A DNA stretch of 8,794 nt from an uncultured Ruminococcus sp. (GTDB lineage: Bacteria; Bacillota; Clostridia; Oscillospirales; Ruminococcaceae): contig CAMWWG010000032.1 of assembly GCA_947177935.1 (NCBI GenBank), positions 1-8,794 of the forward strand, given 5' to 3'. Position 1 is the first letter of the stretch; every line of letters starts with the position of its first letter. Below the pieces are notes generated by a model. That model searched no databases and was not told the DNA's origin. It was given only the letters and a program-made list of their open reading frames with translations. Of this stretch, positions 1 to 5,808 are shown in pieces. Both the position numbers and the translations under genes were made by a program.

Positions 1-15
1 GGGGCATCTATAAAT

Positions 16-44
16 TTGATTTCTAGCTGGACTTATTTTAAAAT
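16..44 (+). promoter_or_regulatory. Candidate sigma-A-type promoter of the five-gene plus-strand operon
   Basis: A -35-like TTGATT (16-21) and a -10-like TAAAAT (39-44) are separated by exactly 17 bases, which would start transcription near 51 and leave a leader of about 40 bases. It is the only good promoter-like pair in the 88 bases before the first gene. The stretch is AT-rich, so chance matches are likely, and the operon could begin outside the window. Confidence 0.45.
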
Positions 45-88
45 GAATTCTAAAATTAGTTTTTTCAATTATTTTTTGAAAGGATGGG

Positions 89-1372
89 TTGCGATTGAAA
101 GAAATTACAGAACAGTTATGTGACGGCGTGCGGTTGATTCTGCTCACAGAGCCGAAATTTAAGACAAGTCATATCAAAATCATCATGTCCATGCCGGCAC
201 AGCCCGAAAAATATGCAGGATGGAATCTTGCACAGAGTATTTTAATGAATTCTTGTGAAAAATATCCCAGTATTGCAACAATGTCTGAAAAAATGCAGGA
301 GCTGTATGGTGCGAATTTGGATAGTAATATCACTGTTCTGGGGGATGCCTTTCAGCTGCATTTTACAGTCAGTGCTATTGCGGATTCTTATGCACTTCAT
401 CAGGAAACACTTCGCCGGGAGAGTGCGGAATTGCTATTAGAGTGCATCCTGCATCCGCTACGGAATCCGGAACAGACCGGATTTTCAGACCGGGCATTTC
501 AGATGGAATTGCAGAATCTGCTTGACGCCATTGACGGCGAGATCAATAATAAGAGAGCCTATGCCTCCAAAAAACTCCGGGAAATTGCCTTTTCCGGCGA
601 AGTGGCAGCGTATCCCTATTACGGCACAAAGGAAAGCGCCCTTGCGCTCACGCCAGAATCGGTTTATCAGGCATACAAAGAAATGTTGGAGCAGTCCGAA
701 ATTTTAATTTATTATGTCGGCGCAGAGGATGCTCCGGAATTAAAAGATTTGTTCCGGAATGCGTTCAGTTCTAGAACAGTCACAAAACGCCATTATGCTG
801 TGCCAAGTCTCTGCAAGCCGGAAGTCCAGACACTCCGGGAATCTATGGATGTGAACCAGTCGCAGTTGCTGATGGCATTCAAGATCAAAAGTACAGAACA
901 GCCTATCACACCGGAACAGCTCCGGATGACAAGTCTGCTTTTCGGCGGTGCGCCATTTTCTCTGTTATTTTCGAATATCCGGGAAAAAATGAGCCTTTGC
1001 TATTATTGTTCCAGTAAAGATATTTCGCTGAAAAATACGCTTGTGGTGTCTTCCGGTGTTTCTCCGGAGAATCTGGAAAAAACACAGGATGCCGTTCTGG
1101 ATCAGTTGGAATTGCTGAGAAACGGCGAATTTGAACCGGATCTTCTGGAGAATGCCAGGCGCTATGTCATCAATGCCCTGCGGCTTGCCGGGGACACGCC
1201 GTCATCCTGCATGACGGAATCTCTGGAACGGTATATCCGGGAGGATCATGCCGGAATTCCTGAGAGGATTATGCTGTTTGAACAGGTTACCAGAGAAGAC
1301 ATAATCCGGACGGCGAATGCTTTGCAGTTAGACAGTGTATATATTCTGGAACAGGAGGATAAACATGCGTAA
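89..1372 (+). CDS. yfmF: M16 family peptidase-like protein, YfmF-type (non-zinc subunit)
   Basis: A 427-residue protein with the two-domain M16B fold pattern. It belongs with the proteins called YmfF in Bacillus (spelled YfmF in some databases), linked there to 5-aminopentanol modification of elongation factor EF-P. No HxxEH zinc motif is present anywhere, so it should not be catalytic alone. The C-terminal half keeps the Arg/Tyr element typical of M16 substrate binding, NIREKMSLCYY at 296-306 (Arg298, Tyr305/306). The start is a TTG at 89 behind GAAAGGA (78-84); that leaves only 4 bases of spacing, so the in-frame TTG at 95 (10 bases) is an alternative. The ATG at 84 is in another frame and soon stops. 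No signal peptide or membrane segment is evident, so it is probably cytoplasmic. The gene overlaps the following M16 gene by 8 bp, which suggests a heterodimer. The family call is firm; the EF-P role here is inferred. Confidence 0.85.
   Translation: MRLKEITEQLCDGVRLILLTEPKFKTSHIKIIMSMPAQPEKYAGWNLAQSILMNSCEKYPSIATMSEKMQELYGANLDSNITVLGDAFQLHFTVSAIADSYALHQETLRRESAELLLECILHPLRNPEQTGFSDRAFQMELQNLLDAIDGEINNKRAYASKKLREIAFSGEVAAYPYYGTKESALALTPESVYQAYKEMLEQSEILIYYVGAEDAPELKDLFRNAFSSRTVTKRHYAVPSLCKPEVQTLRESMDVNQSQLLMAFKIKSTEQPITPEQLRMTSLLFGGAPFSLLFSNIREKMSLCYYCSSKDISLKNTLVVSSGVSPENLEKTQDAVLDQLELLRNGEFEPDLLENARRYVINALRLAGDTPSSCMTESLERYIREDHAGIPERIMLFEQVTREDIIRTANALQLDSVYILEQEDKHA
1353..1358 (+). promoter_or_regulatory. 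Ribosome binding site that fixes the yfmH start
   Basis: A perfect AGGAGG lies inside the end of the upstream gene, 6 bases before the ATG at 1365. It supports that ATG over the GTG at 1335, which would add ten residues and has no comparable site. Confidence 0.8.
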
Positions 1373-2654
1373 TTTAAAAAATGCAGAGATTATCAAAGCG
1401 CCGTATGGCAGTCAAAGTTGTCTGCGTGTGAAACATCCCACGGGACTGAATATTGATATTATGGAAATGCCCAGTTATCACAGCGCTTATGCCCTGTTCG
1501 GCACAAAATATGGTTCTGTCAATACCAGATTCAAATTAAAAGGCGATCAGGATTTTGCGCAGGTCCCGGAGGGAATTGCCCATTTTCTGGAGCATAAGCT
1601 GTTTGAAAACGAAGACTGCGATGCGTTCGCACGCTATGCGCAAACTGGTGCAATTGCGAATGCCTATACTTCATTTGACAGAACGGCATATTTATTCATG
1701 TGTTCGGAGAATTTCAGACCATCTCTGGAAATTTTACTGGATTTTGTACAGCATCCGTATTTCACAGAAGAGACCGTTCAGAAAGAACAGGGGATTATTG
1801 CACAGGAAATCCGTATGAACCAGGATGAACCGAACTGGAAATTATTTTTTAATTCCCTGCGTGGGATGTATGCGCAGCACCCTGTCCGGATTGACATTGC
1901 CGGCACGGAACAGAGCATTGCGCAGATTCATGCAGATTTATTATATAGATGCTACCGGACGTTCTATAATCTGCACAATATGACGCTTGCCGTTGCCGGA
2001 GATGTCAAAGCGGAAGAAATTCTGGAAATCTGCGATCAATTATTAATTCCCTGTGAAGACCAGGGACTGGAACAGATTTTCCCGGAAGAACCGGAACAGA
2101 TCTGCTGTCCGGAAATGGAAGGCACAGCCCCTGTCGGAATTCCGTTATTCAGCGTGGATTTCAAGCTCCGACCGAGAAAACAGGGCAGTGAACTGCTCCG
2201 GGCAGAACTTCTGGTCAATCTGGCAATGCGGACGCTGTTCAATTCCAGTTCTGCATTTTATCAGGAAATGTTGGACAAGAATCTGATTAATTTTGAATTC
2301 GGCACAGATATGCCATTCAGCGGCGGCGGTTACTTCTCTGTTGGTCTGGGTGGGGAATCCCGGAATCCGCACGAAGTCCGTGACAGGATCTTTGAAGTGC
2401 TTGAACAGGCAAAAGCGCATGGTTTTGATAGACAGGCATTTGAACGGGTCAGAAGATCGACTTACGGTCACATGATTTCTTCCATGAATTATGTGGAAAA
2501 TAATGCCTCCATGCTGCTTGACAGTTATATGACAAATACAAGACCATTTGAGAATATTTCCGTGCTTGCAGATGTGACTTATGAAGAAGCGTGGGAATTT
2601 CTCCGGAATGAGGTCCGTACGGACAATGCCGTGCTGTCCGTTGTCCATGCTTAG
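1365..2654 (+). CDS. yfmH: M16 family zinc metallopeptidase, YfmH-type (catalytic subunit)
   Basis: A 429-residue M16B peptidase. The inverted zinc motif HFLEH lies at 73-77 (His73 and His77 as ligands, Glu76 as base), and the likely third ligand is Glu148 in AQEIR. This matches YmfH of Bacillus (YfmH in some databases), the catalytic-looking partner of YmfF, genetically tied to EF-P modification. The C-terminal half lacks the Arg...Tyr substrate-binding element: its equivalent region reads AFYQEMLDKNLINFEFG. The preceding gene has that element, so the two proteins probably form one composite active site, as in known M16B heterodimers. The ATG at 1365 follows AGGAGG by 6 bases and overlaps the upstream gene by 8 bp (ATGCGTAA), so translation is probably coupled. 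There is no signal peptide. The natural substrate is unknown. Confidence 0.9.
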   Translation: MRNLKNAEIIKAPYGSQSCLRVKHPTGLNIDIMEMPSYHSAYALFGTKYGSVNTRFKLKGDQDFAQVPEGIAHFLEHKLFENEDCDAFARYAQTGAIANAYTSFDRTAYLFMCSENFRPSLEILLDFVQHPYFTEETVQKEQGIIAQEIRMNQDEPNWKLFFNSLRGMYAQHPVRIDIAGTEQSIAQIHADLLYRCYRTFYNLHNMTLAVAGDVKAEEILEICDQLLIPCEDQGLEQIFPEEPEQICCPEMEGTAPVGIPLFSVDFKLRPRKQGSELLRAELLVNLAMRTLFNSSSAFYQEMLDKNLINFEFGTDMPFSGGGYFSVGLGGESRNPHEVRDRIFEVLEQAKAHGFDRQAFERVRRSTYGHMISSMNYVENNASMLLDSYMTNTRPFENISVLADVTYEEAWEFLRNEVRTDNAVLSVVHA

Positions 2655-3609
2655 GGCGGATTCTCCCAGTGTGAGCGAACTGGGTTATGACAATCTGGGG
2701 TATCATGAAATTGTATTTCCGAGACTGGGACTGGATTTTGACATTGATCCGACGGCATTCTCAATTTTTGGATTAGATATTCAATGGTACGGGATTATTA
2801 TTTCGTTTGGCGTCCTGCTGGCACTGATTTTCGGAACAAAGCATTTTCAAAAAGTCGGACTGGATTATATCCGTTGCTGGGATGTGGTCATTGTTGGCTG
2901 TATTGCTGGAATTCTCGGTGCAAGGACGTATTATGTCGCATTCAACTGGTCGCAGTATGCCGGGGATTTAAAAGCAATTCTCAATATCCGGCAGGGAGGA
3001 CTTGCTATTTATGGGGGTGTCATTGGTGCATTCCTGATTGGTATCATTACCTGTAAAATCCGGAAAGTAGCGATTTTGCCGATGCTTGACGTTTGTGGTG
3101 CGGGTTTCCTGCTAGGACAAGGAATCGGCAGATGGGGCAATTTCACGAATCAGGAAGCGTTTGGGTCAAATACGGATTCGATTTTCGGCATGTCTGGCGG
3201 CAGGATTCAATATTGGATCGCTGAAAATTATACACCAGAGGAGCTCAATCCGGATTACATGGTGCATCCATGTTTTCTCTATGAATCCGTATGGTGTCTG
3301 ACCGGATTTGCTGTTCTGGCTTATGTGCTGAACAAGCACCGGAAATTTGACGGACAAATTTTTCTGATGTATATCGGGTGGTACGGACTGGGCAGGTTTT
3401 TCATTGAGGGACTGCGGACGGATAGTTTAACAGTCGGCGATTTCCGTGTTTCACAGGTATTTGCTCTGTTTTGTTTTCTCATTTCTGTGATTCTGGTTCC
3501 GGTATTTTTGGTGATTGTAAAACAGAAAGGCGAGTCTTACAAACTTTATCGGGACACGGAAGAATCTGCAAAATTACTGGCGGAATCAGAAGCAAATGCA
3601 GGAAAATAA
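2647..3609 (+). CDS. lgt: Prolipoprotein diacylglyceryl transferase
   Basis: Lgt is a membrane enzyme that moves diacylglycerol from phosphatidylglycerol to the lipobox cysteine of prolipoproteins, the first step of lipoprotein maturation. The 320-residue reading shows the Lgt signature GRWGNFTNQEAFG at 161-173, the HPCFLYES stretch at 207-214 and GRFFIEGLRTDSL at 249-261. Hydrophobic segments lie near 48-64, 79-97, 117-136, 145-160, 216-229, 237-252 and 270-293, matching the seven-helix fold. The usual HGG motif reads IYGG (121-124). The charged tail (294-320) is expected in the cytoplasm. The start is uncertain. ATG 2647 overlaps the upstream stop by 8 bp but lacks a clear Shine-Dalgarno. 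GTG 2671, behind a weak AGGGCGG, would remove eight residues; both leave the conserved core from about residue 22 intact. It is probably in the operon with the M16 genes and folD. Confidence 0.95.
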   Translation: MLRADSPSVSELGYDNLGYHEIVFPRLGLDFDIDPTAFSIFGLDIQWYGIIISFGVLLALIFGTKHFQKVGLDYIRCWDVVIVGCIAGILGARTYYVAFNWSQYAGDLKAILNIRQGGLAIYGGVIGAFLIGIITCKIRKVAILPMLDVCGAGFLLGQGIGRWGNFTNQEAFGSNTDSIFGMSGGRIQYWIAENYTPEELNPDYMVHPCFLYESVWCLTGFAVLAYVLNKHRKFDGQIFLMYIGWYGLGRFFIEGLRTDSLTVGDFRVSQVFALFCFLISVILVPVFLVIVKQKGESYKLYRDTEESAKLLAESEANAGK

Positions 3610-3641
3610 TGGTTATTTTTTCAGAAAGGAATTTATGAATT

Positions 3642-4499
3642 ATGGCAAATTTAATTGATGGCAAACAGGTGTCTGCTGCAGTAAAAGAGCAGGTCAGGCT
3701 TGAAACAGAAAAATTAGTCCAGGAATCTGGAAAGCGTCCTGGACTGGCAGTCGTGATTGTCGGAAATAATCCGGCATCCCGTGTTTATGTCAATAATAAG
3801 AAAAAAGCCTGTGAAACAGTCGGTTTCCAGTCGTTTGAGTATGCACTACCGGAAGATACCACACAGGAAGAATTATTGGAACTGGTGCAGACGCTTAATT
3901 CTGATTCTAATGTGAACGGAATTCTTGTGCAGCTCCCTGTGCCGCCACAGATCGATGACAAGGCGATTATTAACGCAATCAGCGCAGAAAAGGACGTTGA
4001 CGCATTCCACCCGGAGAACGTCGGCAGAATCATGATCGGAGACTATGCGTTTCTTCCCTGTACACCGGCAGGCGTCATGGAGCTGATTGATTCCACAGGT
4101 GTGGAAATTTCCGGCAAAAAATGTGTTGTTATTGGGCGGAGCAACATTGTCGGCAAGCCCATGGCAATGTTATTGCTTCACAGAAGCGGCACAGTGACAA
4201 TCTGTCACAGCCGGACGCAGGATCTGGCTTCTGTCACAAGAGAAGCGGACATTCTTGTTGCCGCAGTCGGCAAGGCGAATTTTGTCACAGCGGATATGGT
4301 TAAGGACGGCGCTGTTGTGATTGATGTCGGCATGAACCGTCTGGAAAACGGCAAGCTTTGCGGTGATGTGGATTTTGCACAGGTCGAGCCGAAAGCATCC
4401 TGGATCACGCCTGTTCCCGGCGGTGTTGGTCCTATGACGATTGCCATGCTGATGAAGAACACACTGACAGCATTCAAGAAACAGAATCAGCTTGCATAA
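3642..4499 (+). CDS. folD: Bifunctional methylenetetrahydrofolate dehydrogenase / methenyltetrahydrofolate cyclohydrolase
   Basis: FolD interconverts 5,10-methylene-, 5,10-methenyl- and 10-formyl-tetrahydrofolate in the cytoplasm with an NAD(P) cofactor, feeding purine, thymidylate and formyl-methionine synthesis. The 285-residue length is normal. Visible catalytic elements are YVNNK at 49-53 (Tyr49, Lys53), GILVQLPVP at 93-101 (Gln97) and KDVDAFHP at 117-124 (Asp120). PCTPAG lies at 139-144, the dinucleotide-binding loop GRSNIVGKP at 165-173 and the C-terminal signature PVPGGVGPMT at 257-266. The ATG follows AGAAAGGA (3623-3630) by 11 bases; an ATG at 3635 is out of frame and ends quickly. 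It starts 32 bases after lgt with no terminator between, so it is probably co-transcribed. Nothing suggests loss of either activity. Confidence 0.97.
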   Translation: MANLIDGKQVSAAVKEQVRLETEKLVQESGKRPGLAVVIVGNNPASRVYVNNKKKACETVGFQSFEYALPEDTTQEELLELVQTLNSDSNVNGILVQLPVPPQIDDKAIINAISAEKDVDAFHPENVGRIMIGDYAFLPCTPAGVMELIDSTGVEISGKKCVVIGRSNIVGKPMAMLLLHRSGTVTICHSRTQDLASVTREADILVAAVGKANFVTADMVKDGAVVIDVGMNRLENGKLCGDVDFAQVEPKASWITPVPGGVGPMTIAMLMKNTLTAFKKQNQLA

Positions 4500-4553
4500 T
4501 AAGTCTGGAAATAGTTAAATTTTAATCTTAAAATCTGAAAAGAGGAAAAAACT

Positions 4554-5231
4554 ATGAAATATGAAATTCAGGGAAGTCCCTATCCGGTTGCTGTGGTTTA
4601 TCTCCAAAGCGGTGAAAATGTTGTCTGTCAGAGAGGTGCAATGACGTGGATGAGTCCGAACGTGGAGATGCAGACATCCGTGGGCAGTATCGGCAGAATG
4701 TTCGGGCGTGCGCTCAGCGGAGAATCCATGTTCCAGAACATCTACACAGCAAAGGGTGGTAATGGCATGATCGCATTCGGATCTTCTGCACCTGGTGAGA
4801 TTCTGCCGATTGAGATTTCATCCGCAAGGACAATCGTTGCACAAAAATCTGCATTTCTGGCATCGGAACAGAGTGTCAATTATGAATTATTCTTTCAGAA
4901 GAAAATTTCTTCCGGTTTCTTCGGTGGTGAGGGATTCATCATGCAGAAATTCTCAGGATCTGGAACGCTTCTTCTGGAAATTGATGGCAGTATTGTAGAA
5001 TACGATCTGGCACCGAATCAGTCAATTCTGGTAGATACCGGTTATCTTGCGGCAATGGATGCCACGTGTTCCATTGCGATTGAAACCGTCAAGGGTGTGG
5101 GAAATGCGCTGTTTGGCGGTGAAGGATTCTTCAATACAAAGATTACAGGTCCGGGTCATATCTGGCTGCAGACCATGCCAATTGCGCAGATGGCATCCGC
5201 AGTTGCAAGATACATTCCGAGATCTAATTAA
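4554..5231 (+). CDS. AIM24 / TIGR00266 family protein (DUF124), function unknown
   Basis: A 225-residue protein beginning MKYEIQGSPYPVAVVYL, the usual opening of the bacterial AIM24 (TIGR00266) family, which folds as a beta-rich barrel related to a mitochondrial inner-membrane biogenesis factor of fungi. The bacterial role is not established. An internal duplication is plain: SGFFGGEGF at 120-128 with GSGTLLLE at 135-142, and NALFGGEGF at 184-192 with GPGHIWLQ at 199-206. A glycine-rich segment GSIGRMFGRALSGES lies at 44-58. There is no signal peptide or transmembrane helix. The ATG is 7 bases after AGAGGA (4541-4546). It lies 54 bases after folD with no hairpin between, so it is probably the last gene of the operon, and the strong terminator starts just beyond its stop. 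Confidence 0.88.
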   Translation: MKYEIQGSPYPVAVVYLQSGENVVCQRGAMTWMSPNVEMQTSVGSIGRMFGRALSGESMFQNIYTAKGGNGMIAFGSSAPGEILPIEISSARTIVAQKSAFLASEQSVNYELFFQKKISSGFFGGEGFIMQKFSGSGTLLLEIDGSIVEYDLAPNQSILVDTGYLAAMDATCSIAIETVKGVGNALFGGEGFFNTKITGPGHIWLQTMPIAQMASAVARYIPRSN

Positions 5232-5240
5232 TTTTATAAA

Positions 5241-5296
5241 ATTAAAAAAACAAGCACTGTTTCCGGATAGTGCTTGTTTATTGTTATTTTTTGATT
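5241..5296. terminator. Bidirectional intrinsic terminator between converging operons
   Basis: An 11-bp perfect stem (AAACAAGCACT at 5248-5258 pairing with AGTGCTTGTTT at 5269-5279) encloses a 10-base loop. Plus-strand transcripts meet T-rich sequence including TTATTTTTT just after it (5282-5292). Minus-strand transcripts meet a run of T from the A-tract at 5244-5250. It therefore can stop both the AIM24 operon and the beta-CASP/luxS operon. Confidence 0.9.
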
Positions 5297-5315
5297 TTTT
5301 ATTAATTTATATATT

Positions 5316-5783
5316 TTATTCCGGGTAGACAAATCGTCTGTCATTCACCAAGGAATCCCGGTATCGCCGGATATAGAATTTTGCCATGTTCAGATTCTGT
5401 TCCGAATAATTTCCGCATTGTTCCGGTTTCGCACCAGGGATTTTCCCCTCATAATCCATGATAAAGTCACATAGCGCAATGATCAGATCAAAAATATCTT
5501 CTGAATTGAAATCGCCGAACATAACAAGATAACAGCCCGTACGACAGCCCATAGGACCAAAATATACGATTTCGTCTTTGCGTTCTGAATTTCTCAGATA
5601 AGTAGCCGCAAGATGTTCTATCGTATGCAGTGCCGGCATGTCAATCACTGGTTCACGGTTGGGCGCTGTGATACGCAGATCGAACGTTGTCACAACGCAC
5701 TGTTCGTGATGATCTCTCCGGGACACATAGAGTCCCGGAAAGAGATTTAGATGATTGATTTTAAAACTCGTGATTCTTTCCAC
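5316..5783 (-). CDS. luxS: S-ribosylhomocysteine lyase (AI-2 synthesis)
   Basis: LuxS splits S-ribosylhomocysteine into homocysteine and 4,5-dihydroxy-2,3-pentanedione, the precursor of the AI-2 signal, completing the activated methyl cycle after Pfs nucleosidase. The protein is 155 residues, normal for the family. The metal ligands are His53 and His57 in ALHTIEHLAA plus Cys123 in EQCGNY, with Glu56 as general base. The catalytic Cys84 is in GPMGCRTGCY (77-86). The start is GTG at 5783, 7 bases after CGGAGGA; starting at the farther upstream ATG (5861) would add 26 residues read from the end of the neighbouring gene, while family members begin close to the KITSF-like segment seen here. It begins 25 bases after the beta-CASP gene stop and has no promoter of its own that I can see, so it is probably the second gene of that transcript. 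Confidence 0.97.
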   Translation of the reverse strand: MERITSFKINHLNLFPGLYVSRRDHHEQCVVTTFDLRITAPNREPVIDMPALHTIEHLAATYLRNSERKDEIVYFGPMGCRTGCYLVMFGDFNSEDIFDLIIALCDFIMDYEGKIPGAKPEQCGNYSEQNLNMAKFYIRRYRDSLVNDRRFVYPE

Positions 5784-5790
5784 TTGACGT

Positions 5791-5797
5791 TCCTCCG
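5791..5797 (-). promoter_or_regulatory. Ribosome binding site that fixes the luxS GTG start
   Basis: On the minus strand CGGAGGA lies in the 25-base gap after the beta-CASP gene and 7 bases before the GTG at 5783. It is the strongest binding site near any candidate luxS start. Confidence 0.8.
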
Positions 5798-5808
5798 TTA
5801 TTAATTTA

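Noticed and set aside
60..80. TTTCAA...TTGAAA hairpin before the first gene as a regulatory RNA
   Set aside because: The stem is only 6 AU-rich pairs; too weak to call a riboswitch or terminator.
1335..1364. GTG start for yfmH ten codons upstream of the ATG
   Set aside because: It would lie upstream of the perfect AGGAGG at 1353-1358, which is correctly spaced only for ATG 1365.
2581..2646. Extending lgt upstream to the ATG at 2581
   Set aside because: The added residues are read from inside yfmH, do not resemble an Lgt N-terminus and have no binding site.
2145..2648. 167-codon open frame on the minus strand
   Set aside because: It lies entirely opposite the well-supported M16 gene, has no recognisable domain and no own promoter or binding site; it is a shadow frame.
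4521..4534. TTTTAATCTTAAAA palindrome between folD and the AIM24 gene as a terminator or operator
   Set aside because: It is short, all A/T in the arms with no G/C stem; likely chance in AT-rich DNA.
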